Positions 26,401 to 40,000 of a stretch of DNA of 64,000 nt are shown here, one piece after another. The notes under the pieces were generated by a model, which was not told the DNA's origin, ran no database searches, and was given only the letters and a program-made list of their open reading frames with translations. Within the stretch, counting starts at the first letter, position 1. Each line of letters starts with the position of its first letter. The stretch comes from Aphis gossypii. Taxonomy: Eukaryota; Arthropoda; Insecta; Hemiptera; Aphididae. Made by a program: the position numbers and the translations under genes. The stretch lies in contig NC_065531.1 in assembly GCF_020184175.1 (NCBI RefSeq), positions 82,864,604 through 82,928,603 on the forward strand, written 5' to 3'.

Positions 26401-29400
26401 ACAAAAAAAAAAAATTTAACAAACAAATTTCAAACATTTTTTTTCTCTTTTTATACATTGTAGTTCAGAATCCACACGTACATATTATGTATGGATGTAC
26501 TAAATGCATGATGGGCGTCGGTTTACTGCTCGCGCTCCGGTCATAACAAGCCTGTGTTTAATTTTAATTTTTTTTTTTATGTAAAAGCTTCATTGTACAG
26601 AAAAAATATACATATAATTCATGACGTGTATTAACTATATACATATATATAAAATATAAATGACACAATATGTACCGAAAGCAAACTAGAGGACGTTCAC
26701 GGGAAACAATGCCGTTCTGATGGTCTACATAAAACAAGCCTGTTAATGAAACTTGCCTATTGTGCCAACAGTCATATCAATGGAGCATTGTGACGTTCTG
26801 ATCGTATACGGACCGTGCCGTTTATGCAAATCAGAAGTTTATTTTTTCTAAACGGCTCGAAAATAACAAAATACAGCTTGTTTGTCAGATATGTCAAGTA
26901 TAGGTACACACAAACTCACATATTATACACACAATATACCTATATTATACAAACATATTGTGCACCGAGAAGGAATATGCATATTATATATATTATCATC
27001 ATATACTCTCATTGATTTGTTTTTTCCTTGTCCGTGAGTCCGTGACTATGTAATTTTCGTTCATTATTATATTGGGAAATTATAAAAAATATATCTACAT
27101 ATGCATGTACGATAATGTACTTTGTAAAACTGGTTATTTTGCTCTGATGTGTCCGGGAAAATCCGAATATATTGCGATCGTTGTATTATATTATATGAAT
27201 AAAGTTATGCAATTCTTTTTTTTTCTTTCTTTCGTGATTTTATTTATTTTTTCACACACATTAGGTATTCGCTCATCGCGGATCATCATCAATGTGGGTC
27301 ACCTTGAAACACACCGCTACGATTACTACTATAATATACTATAGTACCATCACCACCACCACTATACTGCTGCTGTTGCTGGTGCAATTATATATATTCA
27401 CTGACGGCTCGGCAAAAGTGGGTGTGATAGTGTCGGGGTCTAATGGTCGGATATCGTGATGTCCATTAGCGAGTAATTGTGAAATATCCGGTATTCATTA
27501 GACTCGACTATTATTATTATAGAGTGTGTGTACGCTACACATAATTTTTTTTTAACTCGTATATTTTTTGTGGTCAGCTGCTGCTCCTCTTTCGGTGGCA
27601 GTGTGAGATCTCTCTTCCGCGTCCGCGTGTGTCATCAAATGGACCGCTTCGGTCAAAGATTAAAGAAGCAAGTGTAAAATATAAACAGACTCCCAAACGT
27701 AATTCGTAAGAATACAAGACTATACCTACTATACATCGTGTGAATATACCGTAGCATGATGGCTATGTATAATAATAGTCGTCACTGTGAGTCGATATAT
27801 ATTAACATATATACATCTTGGACTCTTGACAACTGTAACATGTTTAATAAGCAACATGAATTTAACTAGAATTTTAACGAACTCGTCATGCAACTCATGT
27901 AAAATGAATATCGTAAAGCAAAATAAGTAATTCGATCATTATTTTTCTCGACACATTTGATTAGACTATGGCAACATAATAAAACAACAAACCGCATACA
28001 AAACTTATTCTAATGGGTGAATAAAATTTAAAATTAACTCACAAGATATTTTCGATCGTTTATGGTTAAAAATAAGTCTCTAGAATAGAGAATAATATAT
28101 TTATTAAAAAACCAAAGTTAAGAGTTACAAATTAAATTTTAATAAAGGTAATTTTATAATTGTATGTAACAACGAGTACAAAATAATTAGTCGAAGTGAT
28201 TTAATACTCAGCCAACAAATTAGCATTATAAATACAGAACCATGGGAAATATAATATTATGTCGAATGTTATACATACATTTACACTTACACAATTGCTG
28301 ACAAGGTTTTGATTTAGACTTAATATTATAAAAAATATACACATGTATACGTAGTTTTATTTTAACATATTATACATGTATACTGTATAGGTATGTATAA
28401 TACTATAATATGATGTCCATGTGCCTTTAGTTTTATTTACTATAAATGACCTTAAAATTATACGTTACATTACGTAAGTATAAATAAATATATAAACACA
28501 ATAACACATACAAATATTTTAATTTATGAATTTATTTTTATAAAATGTTACGTATTTATTAGGTACTATCTAGTATCTATATTTAGAATTTAGATGTACT
28601 TATAACATAATATATATTGTCACTGCCTTCAACTGATGATAGTTATTAGGTAGTTTTTATACAAGTAGGCTTTTTTTTTTTGATAGAATAATGGACAATT
28701 ATAATATTATTTGTTCCAATTAGAGTAATTAATATCTGCGATACATAACGGAGAAAGTTCACGAGAAACCTCACACGAAGCGTCGGACGCCAATCTTGGA
28801 ATTTAGGGGACGGGACACATAATACTCTATAATTTAATAAATAATTAATTAATAATCGATGTGTTCGCTATGTACAAGTAATACGTAAACATACGTGGTT
28901 AATATATATACATATAATAATAATATATATGTACTATATATTAAATGTATAGGATTTGTGTTTTCATTTTAAACCGATTAATCGATGATCGAGCGTGGGC
29001 GTGTACGAATATATATTACATATATATTCTATATACCCATCGCCTCGGTTGTATCTTGGGTCGTGCTCGGTATAAACGCACAACGCGGGTTTATAACTAA
29101 ATTAATTAAAAAAAAAAAAACCGATATTAATATAATCGTTATTATTGCCGCTATCGAGCCTATGAATCGGTATATTGTTATTAGTCTATTACTTTCCGTT
29201 CATAGAAAAAAAACACTTTACGCCCATTCCGTGTTCGCACGGACTTTTCGTGACCTATTCGCCCACACCAGATCACCCGGCGATTATTCACGTACATTTC
29301 CGATGAGTCCGTTCTAATAATAGTTGCAAAATAAGCTAGTTACAATACAACAAAAAAAAATTACGTCGATAATTAGGTACCTACGTCTATTATTAATACA

Positions 29401-29969
29401 TATATTTTCTTTTCAATATCAAAAATTTTAAACTTTACGCGTGATCGCAATTGTATATATATAGGTATGTAAGTAGGAAACTTTAACGCCAATAGATTCT
29501 AAAAACTACAATTATAATTTATAAACACCATTACCGTTTTATAAAAATTGAAAAAAAATTATACCCGACTAAAAATGTATATTATAGAAAATTATTATTT
29601 TAATTATTATAATAATATCATATTGTAATATTCTATAGATAGAACTTTTATACAGATAGAGTAAAAAAAAAATCGTGTAAAGTAATTAATTTTATCGAAA
29701 ACAGCATATCCCACAAATCAAGTATTAACATACTTGTTCTGGCGTTGAAGTCTCCTATAGCTTTTTCAATTACCATAAATAATAATAATTGTAAAGATAA
29801 ATCATTTTTTTGCGATTGGCAAACGTAAATTGCAATTATTATTATAAATTGTTTTAACATAATTGTGCATTGATTTTAATGTTAATAATTAAATGGTAAA
29901 ACCGCGGAAAATCGTAATGGCGATCACATAAATAATAATTATAATAGTCGACGAAGACGTTTTACTTAC
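20419..29969 (-). other. knrl: Proposed first intron of the nuclear-receptor gene
   Basis: The acceptor at 20419-20420 is clear. The donor at 29964-29969 (GTAAGT on the minus strand) is inferred. The 9.55 kb between them contains no supported coding exon. It has GC-richer patches at about 21400-21900, 22700-23100 and 23400-23600, a pre-miRNA-like hairpin at 27436-27505, and many TATA/ATAAT runs. Large first introns of developmental transcription factors often carry enhancers, and that is the likeliest content here. If the leader exon lies elsewhere, these limits change. Confidence 0.5.
27436..27505. ncRNA. Pre-miRNA-like imperfect hairpin
   Basis: GTCTAATG (27438-27445) pairs with CATTAGAC (27496-27503), and CGGATAT (27448-27454) pairs with ATATCCG (27484-27490), with an asymmetric internal bulge and a loop of about 29 bases. 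The size (about 70 nt) and bulged stem resemble an animal miRNA precursor. I do not recognise a known miRNA seed, and a small inverted-repeat transposon scar is equally possible. The strand cannot be decided by eye. Confidence 0.3.
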
Positions 29970-30750
29970 GTTTGATTTTAAATCGACGTGTAGGCGAACA
30001 GCATATCCAATGGAAATCTGCCGAAATGTCCTTTTCCGTCTATAGCGGCTTTCCGGACGTCACCGTCTGGTCCTCATGGCCGAAAACGCACAGAAAAGAT
30101 AGTTCAAAGGAGGTATACGAACGATCGTAACAATTTTTCGTCGCAAAAATAAAAAAAAATAATTCAAACATACATATTATAATATTGGCGAACGCGCAAA
30201 GTTCAGACGACGAAACCGAAATCAAATAATATTATTGCGATAATAAAATATTGTCGTCGGCGGCTCGACCGGATTTCGTTCGCGGACAATCGAATGTGCG
30301 ATCTCGAATATCGTTTTCGCGGCGGCGGTGACGACGTCGTCGCAGCGGCGCGTTAACTGGTAACGATGACGAGTGACGATTGACGACCACGACGGGGGCA
30401 ACGGCGGCGATTCGCGGTGTGACGGGAAAACACGAACTGGTCCGGAGCGCCTGCCGGCTTGTACTGGCCCGGGCCGCGATCTCGTTCCGGGGGGCCGCGA
30501 CTCGACCGCACCGGTTCCGCGGGTGGGGGGTACCGGCCCGTCGTCGCGGCCGAGGTGGGAGCCGCGGGGGGGCGTGACCGAAACGCACCAATGCCGAGTC
30601 GGCCCCACCGCCCGGGCCGTCGCGCGAAACTCGCCCCTTTTTACACCGCCGCCGCCGCGCCGCCACTGGCACGGCTGTACACTCGCTCGGCGGCGGTTCA
30701 CACCTGCTGTTCGACTCGGCCGGAGCGCCGTCACACGGTCGTCCGAGATT
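29970..30750 (-). other. knrl: Candidate 5' leader exon of the nuclear-receptor gene
   Basis: A CpG- and GC-rich block of about 780 bases stands out sharply from AT-rich flanks. On the minus strand it ends in AAAC|GTAAGT (donor at 29964-29969). Its opposite end carries a TATA-like run (30765-30775). The gene needs an upstream noncoding exon in this direction and this block is the best candidate in the window. It contains overlapping open frames on both strands, including minus frames of 177 and 198 codons. These are Arg/Pro-rich and unrecognised, and look like products of GC-rich composition. If the exon is real, those AUGs would act as upstream open reading frames. Confidence 0.45.
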
Positions 30751-30764
30751 TTCACTTGTTATAC

Positions 30765-30775
30765 ATATATATATA
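30765..30775 (-). promoter_or_regulatory. TATA-like run at the edge of the GC-rich leader block
   Basis: ATATATATATA lies at the upstream edge of the GC-rich block. Read on the minus strand, a start site would fall near 30740-30750. No clear TCAGT initiator is seen there, and TATA runs are common throughout this window, so the assignment rests on position only. Confidence 0.25.
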
Positions 30776-30899
30776 GAATGTCTTTGATATTCGCCGCTTC
30801 TATTTTTCCTTCGTCGTATAGTCCGCAAACTCCTCGTTCAGGACGATCGCCGATTTTTCTCGCACGGCTATATAGAAAACCGCAGTGAAAAATCGCCAA

Positions 30900-33890
30900 G
30901 ACGCGGTTCGCGTACGACGTATTATAATTTTACACGAATTTGTATTTTACAGTGATATCGCGAGCGAGTACGATATAATAATATGAGGAACCCGTTGCAT
31001 AATATATATATATATTGTAATAATATTGCATAGGTATAAACCTATATATACCTGTTTAATAGGTGTATTTAGGTGTATATAGGTATATAATACCCGCGGC
31101 TAATGGTTTTCGATTTTCCCACGAATTTATCACCGGACTAATTATTATACGCGTCGAGCCAAAACGCAAACGCGGCCGTCAAATTACCACCGCCGCCGCC
31201 GCCGCGCGTACTTATATAAACCTAATATACCTACGTTGTAGTATGTATATAAGAAACCAATCAACGCAAAACCAATTGGTTTGCATTTGTATCGGTTACA
31301 TATAGGTTTACTCAGATATTTATTACTTTAAAATGTGTATGTGTGTGTGTGTGTGTGTGTGTTTGTGAGAGAAGTCGGATTGATAATTATATAGATGTAT
31401 ACAAAGTAATGTTTTTTGCGTGTTGTTAAACGCGCGTACAAAAATATATCCGTTTAATAGGTGTTTAAATTATAATATATATAATATGGATATATTTTAT
31501 ATTATATTTTAAACTTATAGTTGGAAAATGTTGTTATTATATTATTATATAAGTAATAATATGACTTTATTTTAAAAAAAAAATTAACTATACGCATGTG
31601 GCGCATATATATATGTATAGGTATACGCACATTTTAAAAAATAATAATATATTAGGTATATGCGTAATGAATAATAATATGCGTATATTATGTGTATAAT
31701 AGTATACTCGAAGGTTGCAGAGATCAAATTAAATTTGTATATACTTACCTAAGACATATAGTAAATAATATAACATACTTAATAGTGAACAATTATTCAA
31801 TCAAGTGCGCGCAGTAATACTGAAAGAACAATAATTATAATTATTATTTAAGTATGGGTATATCTGTCGTAAAATATTATACTTGTATGTCGTAGGCAGG
31901 TAGGTAGGTACTTATCTCATTCTATATATTAGACACATTATAGTGATAGATATCCTTTGGTGTAGGAGCGGTCAGTGCGGAGGTGTAAGTAATATTAGAT
32001 TATTCACCGACATTATTGTGTCGAATAGGCCCGTAATAAAGTTATTAAAAAAAAAAGAAAACACTAAATAGGTTTGATTAATTTGTTGTAATTAATGTTA
32101 CCAAACATTTCAATCTAGTTATCGTGGAAATCATGTCGAAACCATTTTAAACCAGATTTAAAATAGGTATACGACGCACCTAATAAGTATAACAATATCA
32201 TTCAGTAATATTTAAATATTACCAAACTTTTGTTCGCTCTGAATAGTGAACATACCTATAACCTACCTAACCTAACCTATATATCGATCCGTTCGCTGCA
32301 GACCTGCAGTGGATATAATAAAAAATATTTATAATATTTCACTATTATTTTATTAATAACAAATTATATTCGGTTTAAACGTCACTATTTGTAATAAAAA
32401 TTACAAGTAACACTATAATTTTAATGCCTTACTCGAGGACATTTTCGAGCAAAACAATTTAATGAGAGATGTAGGTAGACGCGCATGTACACTATTAGTG
32501 ATGACGACTGCAGTTCTAATATAGCTATACATATACATCTATAAATATATTTGTGTACGTGTGTATATAATATATGTTACGCGTTGTAGTCGTTATACAC
32601 GATTTAAACGTTTATGTTGAATGTAACTATATGTACCTACCTATGTATCTATCTACCTAACCTAACCTTTCCGTGAACCGTTATTTTAATCATCATTGAG
32701 ATGTAGGTATAATATTATATATACGTACCGGAAAAATTGTGTTAAGGCAATTTAGTTAATTTGAAATCAAGTCGTGTACCCGAATTTAACCGAATATTCT
32801 TAATATTCGCACAGAGATGTAGAAATTATAACTCATACAATCTATAAGTTTAAAAATTAATGGCATTGTCCCGAATTACTTGCAGACGTATAAGTGACAT
32901 GTCCCCATCATATATCCACATATTATAGGTATTATGTATAATATGTATTTGTAATTAGTGTCACTGAAACCTAAGAATTATTTGGTGGACGATACAAAAT
33001 CGACTAAATTATATAAGGCCAAAATATAATTTATAAACTATAATACTATTATTTTTTTTTTTTCGTAAATTATATGTTTGAATTATCCTAAATTATCTTA
33101 CTGTTGTGATTGTCGTTTGAATTCGAAAAACCACTTCTGACAATCAAAACTATTCAGATACTGGATTTCGTATAAATACCGATTTCTATAAATGTGAACG
33201 GGTTGTTTATTATTAGAAGACAATAAAGAATTGATTTTCTGATGAAGTACCATTATATGATAATATTTTACGTATTATTATAATAACATATTTTTAATAC
33301 GATTATTGTGCAGAGGTGTATTTTTATTTTTCATGTTTATTGGACAACATAATAATATAGATTAAATTATTGCCATGTACAAATGTATATTTACATTCGA
33401 TTATGTCTGTATATACAGACTTTTTTTTTATATTTTTATTTTTATATACTTGACAGTCTTGTTTAATCTGTGAAAATATGGTGTGTGCGTTATACATAAA
33501 ATGTGGATGTTGTTATAAATTGAATAGGTGCTTATGGCGTATAGTGGCGCAATGTAAATTATGGTTCACATTAACTAGATTAGTCTTAAACCGAAAGAAG
33601 TTCATGTTGCTTTTACTTTACCGCCATTTCTAGTGCATACGTGTTAATAAAAATGCATTACTGTCGTTTAAAGGTTAACTGTAAAGCGGGAAACCTTCGA
33701 GTGTAGGTACCTATATAATATTATTTAAATCATAACTATTTTGTATATAGGTAGGCTTATAATATTATATTCATACTATACAGTAATACGTAATATTATG
33801 TATAATATATAGGTATATAAAATAAATCTACCATTAAGTATACATGCGATAGAGAATTAAACTATATAGGTATATAAACATGTAGCGTAT
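30900..33890. other. AT-rich intergenic DNA upstream of the nuclear receptor
   Basis: No gene seen. The region contains a CpG-rich patch near 31160-31210 with (CCG)n, a long (GT)n tract at 31341-31362 and short CCTAACCTAACC runs near 32268 and 32656 (resembling two units of the insect telomeric repeat). A pair of CTGCAG sites lies at 32296-32309. Confidence 0.55.
31341..31362. repeat. (GT)11 microsatellite
   Basis: Eleven pure GT units, extended to the left by imperfect ATGTGT. Confidence 0.9.
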
Positions 33891-33900
33891 TGATATGCAG

Positions 33901-34079
33901 CAGGTGCGTGGGTCACCAAATGGCGGACCAAATCGTTTTATTTTTTACTTATCTTATTATAAACACAAAAACTATGACAGAATGATTTTCAAACATATGT
34001 GTTTAAATTGTATTTAGAGGTTACATAGGGTCCGTAAAAAAAAAATGTTCACGGTCCGCCGTTTGGTGACCCCAAGCTG
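33901..34079. mobile_element. hAT-like MITE
   Basis: The left end contains GGGTCACCAAATGGCGGACC and the reverse complement of the right end contains GGGTCACCAAACGGCGGACC, giving terminal inverted repeats that differ at one position in 20. Both outer ends can be read as starting CAG, typical of hAT elements. The presumed 8-bp target duplication (ATATGCAG versus GTGTAGAG) matches at only half its positions, so the exact edges or the superfamily are uncertain. The 179-bp body is AT-rich with no coding capacity, so the element is non-autonomous. Confidence 0.75.
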
Positions 34080-37000
34080 GTGTAGAGAATATGCACTTAT
34101 ATAATATATATATATATATATTATATTATATATACCTAATGGCTTATGGAAAATGTGTATATGTATAGGTATATACCGTGCAGCTGTAAATCTGTTATGC
34201 CGTACGCTTAATTTTGTATGCATTGGTTTCTTTTATAATATGCATCTACTGCACAAATATAAACATTATTATTGTAATTTAAAACCAAAACCCATTGATT
34301 ATTATTATTATTATTTTTTTTTTTGAACCACATAAATATACAGTCAACGACGTAAAGTAAAAATCGATTTATAATGTTGCGTTTTCCCACTCTAATTTCA
34401 GATTGTAATTGACTTACATTGTTCTTGTCCAGAGCCTAATCGACGTACAAAATGTTATTAGCCCGGTTAATTGGATTCTACCTGATGAGTTTGTTTACCG
34501 TTAGTAGCTAGTATATACGAATTATTATTATCAATATAAAATATTATTACTGTCTGTGGTGGTTAAAATTATGTTTGCAAAAAAAAATATATATTTATAT
34601 ATGAAACTACAAGAATCTAGTTTGCAAGTCAACAAGATTACAAGATTATGTTTTCTAGATTAAACCAAAGACTCAAATCTATTTATCTTGCCTTATTATC
34701 ATATAATTCTTATTTTGGGAGGTCGTCACGCGTAATGATAAATGAGAATTCTATTATTGCGTACAAAATAATGTTTATTATTTACATTTTAAAATAGTAA
34801 AATTCGTATTTTAACGAGTTTTTTAAATTATCATATCATACAAAGTCGAAACACTAATAACATATCAGCTACGAATTTCAGAGTAAAATTAAATTAAAAT
34901 AATTTACAAATTCGTTTGGATTATATTGATTTTTAAACAAATTTTCAAAAATATTATAGACATACTATTTATGTCTTATTATACAAATACATATTATACC
35001 TAAATTATTAAACGTCTAATGCACGTTTCCCCTTGGAACATGTGTACACAGTTTCAAAAACCATCATATTTTATGTGGTATGTAATATGTATATAATATA
35101 ATATACATTATACAATAATCATGCATATAATATAATATTATATAATAGATTTTTTAATTAATCTTATAATTACATCATATATTATAATATTGATATTATA
35201 CACTAAACTTAAACATAATAAATACAATTACCTATAATAAAATTACTGCACAGATCTATTATTTGAAGATCAAAACTTATCGTTTATTACTACTATATTA
35301 TTTATTATATTAATTCAATATTTATACTGTACACTGCAATATTGCAGTAAAGGAAGGATATAGTTATATTGCTTTTAATTTCTTCACTTATCGATATTAA
35401 ATAAAACGTTTCAATCATTATTAAGTAGGTAATGACATCTTATAACGACAAACTATATAAGATAATATTAACTTGCATGTAACACAAATGTATATAATAC
35501 CAGAAAAATTCAATCAAATTGTGGTATAAGGTGTCGCTTTAATTATAATATATATTATATACATTATAGTATTATACAATATAAACATTAATGTGTAGAA
35601 TAATATAAAATAGCATTAAATTTGTGAAAGGTATACTATACGATGATTTCAAAACGATTTGTTTAAAGCAATATATCATACACACGGAAATTTATTTATG
35701 TACCTATATATTGTAATAATATAACTTTACTACACAACACCGGTAAATAAATTTCAAACGGTGTATGATATGTCGCCGGAATAACAGAACTCGTTAGATT
35801 TAAATGTAGATTTTTGGCACGGGTTTTTGATTACAAAATCTCTACACTCATCTCTATATTTGCATTCTGAAAGTGCAGCGCATGGTTAGTATAAATGATC
35901 AATCTCTTATTTGTCAGTATAGATAATACACAGTAATACATACTTAAGAATACCTATAATATACTTATACTAATAGCTAATAGTTTATTATTAGTTGTCT
36001 TAACTATTGTATAGTATAAAAATTTTACAAGATCTATCATTTTAATTTAATATAATATTTGGCACCGCAATTGTCTGCGTATTATATTATAACTATCGTG
36101 TATATATATAATGTACTCACTGTATATTCAATTTTTGTATAATTTAGTGTGTATATATTGTACTGTAAATCCAATTTATATAATATATTGTACATTATGT
36201 ACATTGTATACTATATACTATTAAAAATGTATTAACAATTAAAATAAATAAATTATGATCGATATGGTTATTGATTTTTGTCTATTCAACTAATGTCTCA
36301 AGTGGCGAGTGTTAAAGCTAAAATCAGTTTGAAAAATAGTGGGTATAATATTTAATATAATATAATATATAACTGTGTACGAGACGTTTTGGCCTCTCGT
36401 TTAAGTCTCTACGCGCCGGAAATGTGATGTCGTTTCGTCAAGTTATTCATTTACTATCGGTCGTATAATATATAAATGTATATAATAATATATATATTTT
36501 TTAATGCGTCGTCGTCGGAGAATGTTAAAACACCATAAAGCACGTATTTATCGTATTTATGTTATATCGCCTGCATTAAAATAACGTCATCTCTATACGC
36601 GTAAAATATGTGCCGCGCAGTGTGTAAAATAAAAAAAAGCTCATCACCACCACGTCCGATGAGTCTAGTTTGTAAGATAAAGCGATTTTATATATATATA
36701 TACATAAGCACACACGCACATATTTATGTCATAATATGTACGTAGGTATGTGTTGCACGTGTGACGGTATATAATATAATAACATATAATGTCTCGGTCG
36801 TGTTTTCAAGTAAAAGTTGGCAAAGATATTTTTCATTCGAGATAGCGAGAACATCTATAGGAACACACATACTCATAATTTAATACGTAATAAACGCAAT
36901 GAGAAGCTATTATTTTTATTGCGGACCGCCGCATAGGTTAGGTACCTGTACATAAAAACGGCCGGTGCCCATCCCTTTATAACACATATTCGTCGTCCGC

Positions 37001-40000
37001 CGCCAGCACGCGGTCTCCGCACGAGCTGCTGGCTGCAAATGAATTAAAATCCGACCGCACATTACCTATTTTATTATATGTTTATATATATTATTATACA
37101 TATAATATTATAGATGCGTTGTTATGCGCGTGCATCTCTAATGAAGAACGGACGCGACTACATATAATGATATATTGTAAGCAATATTTGTCCGATTGTC
37201 CATTGTAGATAGAAAAACTAATAATAATAACCGTAATAATAATAAATACATTTGCGAAACAATTATGTGTTGCGCCGTCGCTGCCGTCACAGTTATAAGT
37301 GTTATGACCGTCAGACCGTATACATACATTGTGCGTTAGTGCAGTCTCGAAGGATGTAAAACGGTCGTAAAACTCTTTTGGTCGCGTTACAAAAAGGAAA
37401 AAAAAATGCCGTCACTTATAAATGTAGTTAAAATGCACACGCGCTGCCGGATATTGTTGTATGCGTATGACGTGCGTATTTATGATCTATAGACCGTGGT
37501 ATTTCTCAGAGTGACAGCCTCCCCAGCCGGATGTATATATTATTGTAAATCAGTTTTAAACTTATACGGCACACGTTGTTGCAAATAACCTGCGATGTTT
37601 TGAGTTCAAAAAGCTTTTCGTGCGCATACGACGCGTGTACGCGTATAATACATTATATCTTTATATGGATTTAAAACATAGTTTAAACTGTATTATATGA
37701 CGTATGCGCAGCGAGTGCGTCGGACAATTTATCGGTACTCGTTTTCTGCATCGGCGCCGCGGCCGCCGCCACCATCGCCGTCGAAGTTGGGTATTAGCCA
37801 CATATGATATATTTAGATTTTCCGACCACCTAGTAAGCATGCCATATAGCTGATTATATATTACAATGAATAACAAATTAAATTTCAGGATATTATTTAT
37901 ACATACATTAATTCATTTATATCATATACATATTATTATAATAGCCATATAGGTATACTATCTAGATTATAGATATGAATAATATAATAAACTATGACAT
38001 AAAATTTATATAGCACTATTATTTTTTTATTCCAGTTATTCTTACTAGTTGATGTTTATAAGAAATACTTACATTTTTGTACTGTCAGTATATTTGTCTT
38101 ACTAAACTATTCATATAGGTACTATTTAAAAAAAAGTTGATATCATTTTTTTTATAATCGTATTAATTTAAAGCAGTACGGTGTGATTACTATATTGGTA
38201 TTAAATAATTTTAAATAAATATTTGGTTACGAAATCATCCATAATATTATTTACTCGCCATTAAATATCGCATATTCTATTGCATTAATTTTAAAGCAGT
38301 TTTTAGTGTTAGTGTGCACATATGTATTATAAATTATCTACTTAAAGTCAAAATTTAAGCTTTTACCATTTGTAAACATGTTGAAAAATAAGGTATTACT
38401 AGTTTTCATTTATGGAAATAAGCACAATCCGCGATTAGCTCGACTCATTCACTAACAATTATTTATGATATTTCTTGGTGAAATTATTAATTGTGTCGAT
38501 AGTGCGGACTACAAACCATATTGCTTAATGTTTTATAACCATAAATTACTTACATCGTAAAAGTATACAAATTAATTACATAAAGAAGAATTGGATGGGT
38601 GACAGCTCTAATATTCTATTCATATACAATAACATGCGAAACAACTTTAGTATCCATATAATAACCATAAATTACAATATCCAATGCTATAATCGTTCAA
38701 GACCTACAATTTATGCTACTTGCAATTTTATTTTTTACAACTTTCAAGGATTTGAGGTTATAAAATAGCAGAATCGTGGTTAACTAATTCCGTTAATTTT
38801 CATGCTCAGACTTAAACGAAATCCTTCAATACTACTTTGACATCGCTTTACTATATATTTCTTGGTAAAGAAAAATCTGATTTATAGCACTAACAATAAC
38901 CTATTCAATACAAGTATCTAAACATTCTAAACCACTATACATACTTTAAACATACATAATAATATAATTTATAAAAATCACGTTATACTTAGAAATTATT
39001 AGGTAAATTATAAATTAAAGAATAAGAATCACATACGTGCAATCGATGATAGATATAGAAACAATCACATTTTCCAACTACACTGCGACGTCTATCGAAT
39101 GAGCGATATAAAATAGTAATTATAGATAATATTTTTAGACGCATAAAATTTGCATTACTAAAAAACAAGAAAAAAATTAATTTACATCATTTTAAAATAA
39201 CGAATAAATATTTTGTTTTCAAACTTATATACCTACTTAATTAAAATGTATGTATTTTAAGTCATTCATCAATCAAGTTGATCTTAATAAAGATAAATTA
39301 AGATATATCATTGTAATAAAATTATTAACATGTATCTACGTAAAGTAAAATAAGAAAACGTATTAAGTAAACTGTGATTGTAATAGTAATAACGCGTATA
39401 CGGTAACGGTATACTATATTGGTGTAAAAATAAATAATATTTCAGTTATAGTATTAAAAAATGAACAAATCAACAATTTCATAATCAAGTAATTTCACTT
39501 TTTATGTGCTGTATGTATGAGTAGGTACCTACCTACTTATGTGAGTTCTATGAAATTCTAATAATTATAAGTTGTAACTAAAAAAGTGTGGAACATAGAT
39601 TACCAAAAAATAAATGTGGCGCTTATTACACGTCAAGATAAATTATTTTATACATCGTCGTAGATTATACACGTAATACGCACTTAAATGCATGCGCCTA
39701 TATTATATTGGTGTCGCAAATAATTGGACTAAAATTTGTACAACATATATCATCTTCTAGATATTTTCGTACTACTATTGATTGTAGAATGGTACTACTT
39801 ATTTCTCCGAGTTCTACAACGAATTCTCAAAACCTCAGGCTCATATCATATAATACCTATATAATATATTATGTATAAAATAGATAACTCCTCACACCAC
39901 TGTGACTTTACACATGGATAGATATACGGAGTACACATACGTCGCGTCGCGGTCATTCGCAGAGGAGAACAAAAGCGCCGTACTATAGCATACAATATCG

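Noticed and set aside
30222..30888. Long open frames (105-198 codons) on both strands of the GC-rich block
   Set aside because: GC-rich DNA lacks stops by composition. The products are Arg/Pro-rich, overlap on both strands and match no family. The block is better explained as a leader exon or promoter.
32264..32670. CCTAACCTAACC runs resembling the insect telomere repeat
   Set aside because: Only about two units at each site. Single AGGTTAGG words are scattered elsewhere in the window, so this is not a telomere or a clear interstitial array.
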